64,000 nucleotides of DNA from contig JALIZF010001940.1 in NCBI GenBank assembly GCA_029948255.1, forward strand, positions 124,001 to 188,000. The letters are read 5' to 3'. Both the position numbers and the translations under genes were made by a program. This document shows positions 44,319-55,800 of the stretch, in pieces. Source of the DNA: Telmatactis stephensoni (Eukaryota > Cnidaria > Anthozoa > Actiniaria > Isophelliidae). How positions within the stretch are numbered: the first letter of the stretch is position 1; every line of letters starts with the position of its first letter. The notes under the pieces are model-generated. The model saw nothing but the letters and a program-made list of their open reading frames with translations, had not been told where the DNA came from and did no database searches.

Positions 44319-44666
44319 ATTGTTAGGGTAGAAATGGGGTTGTTATATAATCCACTGGAGTGGTTGTTTTCCATTGTTAGCTTAGGCTAGCGCTTGGCTA
44401 GTTCGCTATTCTCCACTGTTATTTGATACTATTCTATCACGTGCTTGCCACATGTTTTGCCTGCGTACGTTGATTCGGTAGTTGCTTACATACCCACGGG
44501 ATAAGCGGTTCCTGGCACTCTTATCGCCAAGCTTGCTATGCTATTGAATTTCACCGATCAAAGTGCATTTCGCATTCGCTAGCTTGCTTGATCTATGCTA
44601 TTGCACACGGCTTTTTCCCACCCTCCTCATCCCTAAGGTAAGTTAGGTAACTACTCCACTGACTGG

Positions 44667-44821
44667 TAGAGTGATTTTCATCGGACTGTGAAACAATTAC
44701 TAATAGTCAGTGTTTAATAGTGTCTAATAGTTGTATTGCAACAAAAGAAAACAATGGGTGCAGAGTCTATCAGTGTCTATTAGCTTAGTAACTATTTCAC
44801 AGTCCGGTGAAAATCACTCTA
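44667..44821. mobile_element. MITE, 155 bp
   Basis: TAGAGTGATTTTCATCGGAC at the left and, inverted, TAGAGTGATTTTCACCGGAC at the right, with the inner TAATAG/GTGTCTA words also mirrored. Confidence 0.8.
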
Positions 44822-45365
44822 ATGTCGATCCTACTTGCATATTTTTAGTGTTTGTACTCTAGATATAATAATAGTTATTAACTGTAGATATATTTTTTTA
44901 CTATTTTTATACTTTTTATCGTTTTCATATATATCAATATTTTTTCTCTATTTATTTATTATTTTTATTATTATTATTTAGAGGACCTATCTGTAAATCA
45001 CCTTTGTGACGATAGTATCCTCAATAAAGATTTATTATTATTATTTGTTCAGTGTGACGGTGTTCAGTGGGTGGCGACAGGGTTGCCATGGTAACGATCG
45101 CTAGCTAATGCCAGGCACCTCCCACTGACCAAGCACCTACGCCAAACTCATCGTTGATAGGTTTAAATGGCTTCAAAATACTTTTCAATCCTAATCTAAA
45201 GCACTCTGAGGTTGACATGCATGCACGATGCGAATACTTTTCAAAAATACCAAGCTTAACGATCTCATCTGAGTTGCCACCTCTCGTAAGCGACCGCAAC
45301 CACTTCTAGAGCTGGTAGTTTGGAATTTTGATTTTATCCTCGACCGTCTCCTCGCCCCACCCCCC
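44822..45365. other. intergenic, nothing recognised
   Basis: AT-rich with a short (TTA)n run (about 44967-44980 and 45036-45042). No gene. Confidence 0.45.
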
Positions 45366-45482
45366 CTCCCCCAAGTCCCTCCCATCCCCTAGAGCCAGCT
45401 ACACCCCTTCCCTCCCATCCCCTAGAGCCAGCTACGCCCCTTCCCCCAAGCCCCTCTCATCCCCTAGAGCCAGCTACGCTGG
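45366..45482. repeat. C-rich minisatellite, 3 copies
   Basis: CCCATCCCCTAGAGCCAGCT occurs at about 45382, 45414 and 45456 (third copy CTCATCCCC...). The copies are separated by CC-rich spacers of varying length. Confidence 0.85.
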
Positions 45483-46065
45483 TTAGCGATTGGCTTAATA
45501 TAACATGACTACTCGTCCACCCGATGATGCCACGCCAAGCTCCTCTGATTAAGGTGGCCCGCACCTAATTCTTGGCGCGTTGATGACATTTTTGATACGC
45601 GCTTTTAGTCAACTAAAATATTTTTGATTTCTGTAAGTTTTTGGATCCTAAATCAACAATGTTTGGATCATAAAATGATGTAATTTTGGTTATTGTTGGT
45701 TGAAAATTCTTTGAGATAAACATCGGATAGTGTAATTTTTAACGGTGTATGTAGGACTATTCCCATGGATGCAATGTTTCAATAAAATACAAACATCAAA
45801 GCTTTGTTTTAACTATTGTTTATTGACTTTAACGTTCACTTTGTTTAACAACAATCGTTTGGCATAATACCAGATCTCTCACCGGCTTAGAGAAGGGTAA
45901 AATGTGTAATAAACTTAAACTCTCGGTTTAAACGAGAGTATGAAACTAGACACTAGGGGGGGGGGGGGGTGATGGAATTGTTATTTTGGTGGTTACTACG
46001 GAGATAACCTTCTTTAGAATTTTAGTGGGTAACCTAGAAACGTCATCTGGGTACTTAAATTGCCT
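45483..46065. other. intergenic, nothing recognised
   Basis: A poly(G) run at about 45957-45970. No coding frame. Confidence 0.45.
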
Positions 46066-46666
46066 ACTTTTAAAGTGCCTATAAGCCCTAGCGAAAATGT
46101 ATATTTTTTAAAAGTTGAGTATCTTGGGGAAATATAATTAAAGCGACATCAAAGATGTAAGGTTTTTTCCATTGTATCTGTCTGTTCAAAGCTGTCGCTC
46201 CAGACAAAAATCCGCGTTCTTTGGAAGGCTGGGACGAATTTGGTTAATAATAAACTCATTTGGTTGATAACAAACTTTGATATTGTGACGTAATGTAAGG
46301 CATATTGTGACGTAATGTTAGGAATCACGGCCTTTAGACTCAAAGAAAGAGCTGAAAATAGCTATATCAAAGTAGTAGAATTTGAAGCAGAAGTTAAATA
46401 TAGTGTATACCAACAACAATATACAAGGATATCAAGAGCTTGTAGCGTCTAAATTAAACTTCATTCCTGGGTCTCAGTCTCCCAGGGTTCTCACAAATTT
46501 TTCCACAGGATGCCCAAAATGTGCTTTTTCTCCAACTTTGCAGCGGTTTTTCCCAGTCAACAGAAATTGAAAGACCCACTTTTCAAAATATTTCTATTTG
46601 AGAGGCCAAGTTCTTTTGAGAGAAATTATTTCTGGCTAGACTTTATAGGCACTTTAAACTACTGAA
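46066..46666. mobile_element. TIR element with AAAGTGCCTATAA ends
   Basis: CTTTTAAAGTGCCTATAAG at 46069 and, inverted, GTTTAAAGTGCCTATAAAG reading in from 46664. The ends resemble those of the 1408-1873 element (TTAAAGTCCCTATGACG), so the two may be related families. Confidence 0.55.
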
Positions 46667-46845
46667 ATTGTACTATCCTGGGCCCTGTTGTTCCAAAGTG
46701 GAATAGCGCTAATCCACGGTCAAATCTAAAGAAAACCAACACTGGATTAACGCTAACCCATTTTCGAACAACCGAGCCCTAGAAATCGGAATTCGAATTA
46801 TTAAAGTACGATATGTAAAGTTTAATTTCTTCAAGTGGTAGATGA

Positions 46846-46935
46846 ATTGGAAAAATACGATCCAAGGCGGGATTTGAACCCGCGACCTTCTGAGTACCAT
46901 TCAGATGCTCTGGCCTGACTGAGCTACTGGGTTCG
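46846..46935 (-). repeat. tRNA-like sequence (anticodon GGT), probably SINE head
   Basis: Minus strand: box A TAGCTCAGTCAGG, an anticodon stem TCTGA/TCAGA around loop ATGGTAC (anticodon GGT, Thr), and a T-arm GCGGGTTCAAATCCCGC. The D, anticodon and T stems pair well. The 7-bp acceptor stem has two mismatches and no intron or terminator is clear. It is more likely the head of a tRNA-derived SINE or a tRNA pseudogene than a working gene. Confidence 0.5.
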
Positions 46936-47040
46936 GAGTTTTTTCCTGTCATATACCACTCGAAGAAACCTCACATACTGCACTTATACTTTTCCGAGTG
47001 ACAATGAGTTTTTATCAGGTATTTTTAAATTCGTAAAATA

Positions 47041-47306
47041 GAAAAAGAATTACCATAGCTGGAAAGAGCATGTTAAAATTAGCAAGACAGTGAAGTTTGA
47101 AGGAATTAAATCCAAAACTCGCGAGAATATGAATTTTTGGAAAGTGTGAATATGTAAGAAAACCTTTCAATTGCAGCGAATGTTTTTATACAAAAATTCC
47201 GATTTCGGAAAATTCATGTCTTCGTGAGTTTGAAAGTTACTTCATTCAAACTTCACAGTTTTATTAATTTTGACGTGCTCTTTCAAGCTATGGAAATTCT
47301 CTTTCT
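47041..47306. mobile_element. TIR element, 266 bp
   Basis: Arms of about 85 bp (left TTACCATAGCTGGAAAGAGC, GTGAAGTTTGAAGGAA; right mirrored) are about 80% identical. A 66-codon plus-strand frame begins inside the right arm and is not a gene. Confidence 0.75.
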
Positions 47307-47599
47307 GTACTGTGACTTTAGGAATTACATGATAAAAGCTCTTGATTCAAAAACTTTGGAATTAGTTGGCAAGAAAGAGAATGGCCGCCTTGTTGATGAC
47401 GTCATAAAATACATCGCTTCTTAATGTTATCCAATATGGCGCTTTATGACGTCATCAATATCGCTTTAAAATAATGTAATACAGCACCCTATCAATTTCT
47501 TGGTAACAATAAGCTATATTGTATAAATACTAATATTAAATCTTCTTGATGTGAAAAACGTATCTTGGAGTCTCGATTTTCCACGAATCCTTAAAACTA

Positions 47600-48431
47600 A
47601 TTACCCAAAAATAACGTTACTAGTAATACACAGAAAAATGGTATCAAAGAACCCATCATAGGGAGCTAGAATCCAAGGAAAAAATTGGGGGTCACCGTGC
47701 ATATTAATGAGTTACACGCCATCAAATGTTGCAAAATCTGCCTATTCTAGAGGCCCAAAGAAAAAATCATAAATACCGCATATTTTGAAAAAATGTCAAA
47801 CTTTTTTTACTAAAACGTTTACAACACAATTCTCTTACTTGTCAATGCCATACAAAATATGAAAAACCAGAATAACAATTTTTTTCAATGACTTTTTACT
47901 AGTTTTAGACCTGTTTTGGTTCATGACCACCAAATGAAAAGTCCAATTTTTGCAATCAAGTTTCAATTTTAAATTCATAAAAGTATTTTAAAATAGTAGG
48001 TTAATTTCCACTTTACAATTTACAAAAATAAAAAATAGGGGTATCCGTGCGATTTAGAAAGTTATTTGCCGATAAACGCGCGAAAACTGATCAGAATTCG
48101 CGAAAATGATCAAAAATTCCCTAGCCCTCCCCGGAAAGTAGAGCGAGTTACAATGCATTGTGGGAACTTTTCAAGATGGCGGCGAAAACAGATCGTTTCT
48201 GGTAGAAATGATAGTCAAAACAGGCGTTGTAACTCGGGTTCTATTTATCAACTGTGAATTCCATTCAAACACAGGAGAGGCTAAATGGTTTTCCTTTAAT
48301 TCTGTAAGTTTATTTTTTCAAAAAGTCGTAAAAAGGCCTTGCTTTTACGATTGCTTTACCGACAAAAATTCAGTGTTTTTGCATGCGCAGAAAGCAGTGC
48401 GCGCGGACAATAGTAGGCACCAACCTTAAAA
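47600..48431. mobile_element. second copy of the 6978-7789 element, inverted
   Basis: The order of shared blocks is reversed relative to the first copy: AAGAACCCATCATAGG...AGAATCCAAGG (47655), GAGTTACACGCCATCAAATG (47708), AGGGGTATCC (48037), CAAGATGGCGGC (48172), ACAATAGTAGGCACC...CCTTAAAATGA (48405-48431). Identity is roughly 70-75%. The ends are more decayed than in the first copy. Confidence 0.7.
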
Positions 48432-48886
48432 TGAAGTACTTTAAAGCTTCACGGGTCTTGTAAACCACCTTGATTAAATAAAGGTTATTAATCACGTACC
48501 AAACCAGCTAAAAGGCTGCCCAATACCTTTCGTTAGCAATGTGTTTGGAACTTGAAGAGGACAAGCCCTGAATGTTACCAAATGGGATTAAGTACTCCCG
48601 TTCAAAACTTATACGAATTTGAACTATAACTTTTAGAATGAAAACTGTCCTTAAATTAGAATGTTTCTAGTAACAGCTTTTTTAAATGTATTTTTTTGAT
48701 GCTTTTAAACTTTTTTAATTTTTTTTCATGTTTTTTTTCGTTATTTCTAAGTTTTTGTTTCTATTTTTAAACTGTAACATATGTGTAAATCCGTCCACAG
48801 CAAAACCGCGCCATCTTAAACCCGAAAAGAAACGTACTGAATATGAATGATCCTGTGGAAATGGGTCTGTTTGACAGCCGAGAAAC
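48432..48886. other. intergenic, nothing recognised
   Basis: AT-rich sequence with T-rich runs at 48690-48760. No gene. Confidence 0.45.
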
Positions 48887-48895
48887 TTACTGAAT

Positions 48896-48964
48896 TACCC
48901 GGCGAGCAGAGTCCTCCTTTACCTTCTAATCGAGAAGGTAAAGGGAGACTCTGTTCGCAGGGTA
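48896..48964. mobile_element. 69-bp micro-foldback with 9-bp target duplication
   Basis: TACCCGGCGAGCAGAGTCCT at the left pairs with the right end (AGACTCTGTTCGCAGGGTA), and CTTTACCTTCT/AGAAGGTAAAG continue the stem. The direct repeat TTACTGAAT flanks it (48887-48895 and 48965-48973). Confidence 0.85.
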
Positions 48965-48973
48965 TTACTGAAT

Positions 48974-49374
48974 ATGAACGATCTTGTGGAAACGGGTGTT
49001 TGGCAGGGAGGTTTTACTGATGGCCGACATACACCTAATGACGTAGTACGATTTCAACGTCACGTAACATAATTAATACTCGAATATAGTTAGTAATAGA
49101 AGATATCTCCATAGCAACCACATAAACAACGGATCACTTGATCTGCCAAACTGTCAAAAAAAGTGAACTAGTAAATCGTATTTCTCGGAGGGGAAGCATA
49201 ATCGAGATGGCGGGATTATTTCAAATATCTTCTTCTAGGTGGGCGCTTAATCGAGGGAGGACAAGAAAATGTTCTGGAAATGAGCTGTCATACGAATTTG
49301 GATAAAGTTATTTTTGTCTCATTTTTCTTTTCAATCATCATCTTTTTTTTCTTTTTTGGGCGGCTTTTTTCTTT

Positions 49375-49375
<1 letters not shown>
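48974..49375. other. intergenic downstream of TRAF6
   Basis: No gene. A candidate TRAF6 poly(A) signal (minus-strand AATAAAA) lies near 49437-49448, about 355 bases past the stop codon. Confidence 0.4.

Positions 49376-49377
<2 letters not shown>

Positions 49378-49430
<53 letters not shown>
49378..49430. repeat. (TC)n microsatellite
   Basis: About 50 bp of uninterrupted TC, probably within or just past the TRAF6 3' UTR. Confidence 0.97.
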
Positions 49431-49432
<2 letters not shown>

Positions 49433-49802
49433 GTTTTATTTTTTATTGTGATTTCGTTGCTACTTTTTCGGTGGGTGTGGAGGCACTGAAACCAGACCAA
49501 CCAACAAAAGACCGACGGAGCAGCGGTTATCTTCTCAAGCGACAATAAGATTTTGGCTGTCTAGAGCGAGAACCGTCCATAAAATGTAAATATCGCGGAA
49601 GTAGGAACAAATATTCCTCACTCGACTTAAAGTACGCAGTACGGGGGCACATAGCACTTTTAGTATCTCGTCACATTTGTAACTAAATTAGCCCGAGTGC
49701 TGGTCCGGTTATGTGACGAATGCGGATGTTAAAAGGCGATTGCAAAATCAACTTTTCCCGGTTCAATTCGTAAGCCAGGCTGGCAGATCAAGTGCCTCTA
49801 AA

Positions 49803-52800
49803 TCAGTGAAAGACCTGAATACGAACCAACATACTATTCTTCTTAATATACTGGTCAGCAACTAACTGATCTATCTGGCAGAACTCAACATACCCGTATC
49901 CCTTGTGGTTCCTGGGTGTGGTAGGTTTCTGGAAGGCTAGAAGGTTGGGTTTGGCAACAAGAGTCTCGCTTATTGGCCGTCGAAACTCCACATTCTCGCT
50001 TTGATCTAGTATGGCCAAGGTAATGCGGCCAGTGAAAGGCCACTCTAGGATATCGTCCCACTCTCCTTGCATCATGTGGACAAAGAGAGAGAGATGACGA
50101 CCAACTCCGCTGTCCACCCCATTGAGGTTCATACGCAAACACATCTTGTAACCATAGAGACCGGTGTAGAAGGGTGGGGAGTGAATGGCTGACACCTGGT
50201 TACTGATAGCTTCCATGCGCCTCTCATTGTAGTTCTCAACCTTCCAGATGAAAGTACCTGCGGACACCCGACCTTCTAAGTCCACCACCCTATTTTCAAC
50301 CCTTGTCACCCTTTCATTTAACCTCTTCAGGTCTGGTGTTGCCTTCTGGCTTTCCAGTAACATTTCCTCATAGCTTGTGTAGCTTGGGCCTGCTCGGGCG
50401 CTGGCTTGGTTGACTTTCTCTTGCATGTCTTTGAGAGTCTTGGCTACATCGTGCATGTGAGAGACTGTCGTAGAAAGATGTTTGTTGATTTCTGGGATGA
50501 AGTTCTGAAAGAAGAAATGGAATCCATATTGTTCTACTCCAACTACTACAGCCGGAGCCCCCTTTTGCGATTACCTATCATAAGCGACTATATCTCCAAA
50601 GCGACCAGTTTTAAGTGAAAACCTGAGTACCCCAGTCGGTGGTCGCTTATGGAAGATGGTCGTCTATCACGGGTTCCAATTATGGTGGGTGATCGCTTAT
50701 AGGAGGTTTAATGGTTATAGCCGTTCCCAAGACTACAGTCGAGTGAATCCTGTACTAGCCAAAGCTTCGTTCTCGTTACACTAGCCTTTATAAATTTTGA
50801 TATCATGTAAATTGTTTAATTAGCGACTAAAGCTGCTTTATATCGGCAATCGTCATTGTCAGTACACGATAGTATGCACTGAAAACGAGGCTTTGGCTAT
50901 ACAATACATTATTTTATGGCTAGATAATTTCCTGAACTCTGATTGGCTAAGGCATGGTCTGTATTTTGCCATATCAGGACCGCAGTCCCGGATGAAAAGA
51001 AAAGTGTGCGTTTGGCAATTGTTTTAGCGGGACTTCTCAAAGCCATATAATAAATAAGTTATTAACCTCGTTTGCTCGGTTAACAACCCTTTAATATACA
51101 ATACAATACAATATTCTTTATTTTGCACTTCATTTACAAGAGATGGTTTTATTTATTTGTAAAATTTTTGGTATATTTTAAATCTTAAGAATTTTGTAAA
51201 GTTTAGTCTAGTACAGGACTCACTCAGCTGTACTTGGGAAACGGCTATTAAAGGCCAACTTGAATGAAAATCGATGAACATTGGAAACTGATTATTTCTA
51301 TCTGAAGATGAATGTAGTTTAAAAAAAGCTACCCTCTGCCCAAAATTGTGCATTTCAACATCATTATCAAAGAGAAATTTTGATATAAAGTCTAAAAGAA
51401 CAACAGCGTTGAGTAAATGACGTCATTTACTCACGACTTAAAATGCTAAAATACTTGACAATTTCTATTCGTCTCGTTTGAATGCAAAGAAAATGATGCT
51501 TTTGGTGATTATTGGAAGTCGTACAGATAGGTTTTACTAAGTTTCAAGTCATTTCCAATTTTAATTTATTTTTATCCAAGTACCCCTATAAGCATAGACA
51601 TAAGCATAAGCGTTTTTTACCGGTTCACACACGCAACATAACGTCATAAGCATAAGCATAAGAAAATAGAAAAGTTTTGTTTCTTATGCTTATGCTTATG
51701 CTATATGGCTATGCTAGCCGCCGCCGCCGCCGCCGCCGCCTCCTCCTCCTCCTCCTCCTCCTCCTCCTCCTCCTCCTCCTCCTCCTCCTCCTCCTCCTCC
51801 TCCTCCTCCTCCTTTTTTCTTCTTCTTTTTCTTCTTCTTCTTCTTCTTCTTCTTCTTCTTCTTCTTCTTCTTCTTCTTCTTCTTCTATCTTCTTCTCTTT
51901 CTTACCAATAATAGCAGCAATAATAGTAGCAATAACAGTCCCATAATTCAATTCGAGCTTCAGAATGACGAGTATTCTTCTGGCTGTCCAGGCTATCCCT
52001 TGGTTATTGTAGCAAGAAGGAAAGCAAGAAGGAAAGCAAGAAGGAAAGAGGAAAAAATGAGGTACCAAACAAAACATTGTCACTGTCAACAATCGGACAC
52101 CCAAGGCCAAACAAGTTGGAAGAGGGGACGGTGAAGAAGAAAGGGCAATGCCTTTCCCTAACTACCCCTCCCCCGCAGCTTATTTTCAATATCTTTTTAT
52201 ATTATACCTCTTCTTTGCAACCAAGAAATGAGTAAGGGCATTTGATCTTCTCCTTTGGGCACTCTCTTTGACGATGAAATGGCATCTAAAACAAAATAAA
52301 ATATAAACTTAGGGAAACAACGTGAGGAGACCAGTGACAGCCCTCCATACACTTGTGAACAAAGTGGCATCTCGTACCGACCGTACCAAGTGGCTACATG
52401 GATACCTTTTCCAGGTTGAAAGCTAAAACGTATTATCTTTTCAGTAAATAATAGTACAATTTACTAAGTAAGCATTTCTAGAAAGCCAATGAAATGAATA
52501 ATCACAGTTCTGACTGCCAAAAGGAACTTCATGTTTCGGTTGTGAATATGCCAAAATAATTAGGGAGGGGTGGGGTGGTGCGGTTTTACGAGTGGTGCGA
52601 TTATGTCTTGTCGTGCACCTAAAAGCGGTTAACTCAAGGAAATATGGTAACTATATTTCACTGGATGACATTCTCCAAGAGTGGATTTATTACGTCGGTT
52701 CTCAAAAATCTAAAACATTTGGGAAGGTCGAGATTAAATTCCAATATTTATTTTAGGCCGGGGATACTTGCGACGTAACAGTACCTCGGCCTTCTTGATG

Positions 52801-55800
52801 AAAGACGACAATAGTGATGTGTTTTGACAAGGGGACACACACTTAGACACTAATACGTGGTGCTATCAAGTTACGCGGTTCATGTTTCATTGAGGTTGCC
52901 ACAGGAAACCCAAAGACCTTCAGTTCATTTTATTCTTTAGTTCATTTTATGCCGGGGCCCCTGTGACGGATGTAGTGATTTTGGTTTGGGCGTTTTCCAT
53001 TGAGATTGATCAACTTGAGACGGAATATGCTTCCGACGTGTGAGAATCTAGTTTTTTTTTATTAAAACCCACAACAGGGATAAGTGTTTTGGCGGACGCA
53101 GTGATCTTAGGTGACGTATTTCCCCATGAGAGTCGATGAATTAGAAAAATATGCTAGTAATAACGAAAACATTGGCCAACGGAAAGATATCGGTTGGGAA
53201 ATAATACAAAACTGATTCAGTCATAATGGTTTCGCGTGGTATTTCCTGAGGTACCACAGTATCATACAGATATTAAAACTGTTGTAATTCACGAGGCAAG
53301 ATATCGGTTAGACAGTGACATACTAGAAATTCCAAGGGAAAGATTTCCTTGAAACCGATTCATAATGGCTTGGTGTGGTACTTCCTGATGTACAGACTGC
53401 GTCGCCCAATCCACAAGACACACTGATTAATCCACAGTCCAAGAGTCAGTCTGACTTCGTTCCGTGATTTACGAACAAAGGGTTACAAACAACAAGCAAC
53501 CGATTCCAACAATTGTCGATAGCTATCTATCTAGTAAACAGATCTAGGTTAGCGCTTGAGGTTGTTACTGGGAGCCTGTACATCAGAGTATGTTACTGAC
53601 TTCCTTATCTGTTGTAAAACTATTTATTATATGGCTAGATAATTTCCTGAATTCTGATTGGCTAACGCATGGTCTGTATTTTGCCATATCAGGACCGCTG
53701 TCCCGGATGAAAAGAAAAGTGTGCGTTTGGCAATTGTTTTAGCGGGACTTCTCAAAGCCATATAATAAACAATTTATTAACCGAGGCTTGCTCGGTCTGT
53801 ACGGGAAAATATCAGACCTCGGTCTTTTTGTACAGACCTCGCTGCGCTCGGTCCGTACTGTCAAGACCTCGGTCTAATATTTTCCCATACAGACCTCGTG
53901 CTCGGTTAATAACCCTTTAATACAACACGATCGATTGGTAAGCGCTGTAAGCGTGCCCACTAATAATGACTATCGAAAGTTCTCCGCTTTTAAAATAACC
54001 TAAAGAAACTATCGAAAGTGTAAGAGAACTGATGACAGGGAAAACCTTGTAGGATCGACTGTATATTTTTGTAGACCTCAGTTAAGATCACGGGATTTGG
54101 TATCGATACTGACAGTCAGGTGATGGAAAGTTTACGGAAACCAGTGCCAAATTGAGATCTTTTGTATGTTTTATTGTAGTGCAGGCATATCGTGCACAAA
54201 AAGTGCAGAATTGTTCAGTTTTTTGCTACAAGCATGAAAATTGGCACAATGATAGAAGGCAACATGCTGACTAATTCCTGATATAGCGCCACGCCCAAAA
54301 ATCAATACTTCCAGTTTTACACATGTGGAATTAATTTTCACTTAAAATTAAATACAATTGTTGCATTAACAAGCTGTTCCATGAAATGTGATAATTCTTT
54401 ACAAGTACTGTTCGTTCTACCTAACTGACTATAGTGCCCCACCCTATTCCTCGTACTTCCAGTTTTATGTTAATGGCTTTAATTAAATTCAAAATGACTG
54501 AAAATAACCGTTTTCTACAATGCTATCACTACCAACTAATCCTATTTGGTCTAATGATGTATGCCCTTTTCATTTCACATGCACTGCCACACCCTAAACT
54601 TAGTACTGCCAGTATAGATACATAGGAATACCTCAAGTCTCTCAAGTATCAAAATTATTCACCTTGTTTTAAAGTCAAGGAGATAGAATAATAGACAGAT
54701 ATGATTGAAACAAAGCAATTTGAACAACATGCAACCATGGCAACGCCTTTTCAAAAGTACTTCCAGTAACAGTACATTGTAATTGATTATTGGGGTTACT
54801 GGGATTTATCAACTTTGGATTATGGAAAATCTAATATTCAGTAAGGTAAGAATCTTTGACAAGGGAGAGGGCTATTGCAGTTCACTCGTAGCAATCATTA
54901 AATTTTATTATTTCAACTTCCCAAACAAATTAATTCCATTTGCAATCGCCTCCACAATCACACATGGCTGTGCACACGAGCTGCAATTTTTATCTTGCTG
55001 ACATTTACATCTGGTCAGGTGGCTACACATTTCCAAAATCTCTTGCTTAGTTTTCCCACAATTGCGTCAATTTAATCTTTTCGGTCCGCCTTTGTCTACT
55101 GCCAAGTGCGGCGCAGAGGGTAGCTGCAACGACTGACCTGGCTTGGTAAGCGGTTAGTCTCTTAATGTGATTTTGGCGGAGTGCTGCAGATGGGATGCTG
55201 CCCCCATTGACTTGGCTTTTTTGAAAACATTTCCTTCTATAAAGTCAATAACTATTTGGCAAAAGTTAGTTTAACTGTACAGTAGTACAACAAACTGCTG
55301 CAGTAGACTGACATATATTTCCAACAGATTTTTACATACAGAATCATTCAAAGGTCGTTCAAATGTTGTTTTTACTTTTGCAAACAATACCTTCAAGTCT
55401 CCAAGGCAGAGATTTTCCCGAATATAGACATTTCATTGCAGCCCGTGAAGACAAAGAAATGAAAAGTTGAAGTTTTACTTCAAAATCGCGGGACGTTGGT
55501 GCGCAGATCTCCAGGCCTATTCCAGGCCCTAAAATCGCCTAAAATCGCCCAAAATCGCCCTAAGTTTTGAGTATCTTTGGGGATAATTTTGCTAAAATCG
55601 CCCAAAACTACGGCAATTTTAGTGCCCGGAGTAGGCCTATTTCCAAAGCCAGAAGAAAAAGCAATTGAAGATGGGTCCTTTTCTTCCGCTCTCCACCGAT
55701 GCTCCATTTTAAGAGTATTTACAGTATATTAAAGCTACACGGAAAGATCAGAAGTCGAAACAAGGATAGGAAGTCACTGATATTCGATTGGGATCAAACT

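Noticed and set aside
46846..46935. Functional tRNA-Thr (GGT)
   Set aside because: Acceptor stem mismatches, and GGT anticodons are unusual for eukaryotic nuclear Thr tRNAs; a SINE head fits better.
47224..47424. 66-codon plus-strand frame
   Set aside because: It begins inside the right arm of an inverted-repeat element and lacks any domain.
51677..52110. Frames with poly-Leu, poly-Ser, poly-Arg and poly-Glu
   Set aside because: They result from the CCG/CCT/TTC tract in a TRAF6 intron.
55480..55707. 75-codon minus-strand frame after the SINE
   Set aside because: It starts within the SINE and contains repeated short AAAATCGCC words, not a protein domain.
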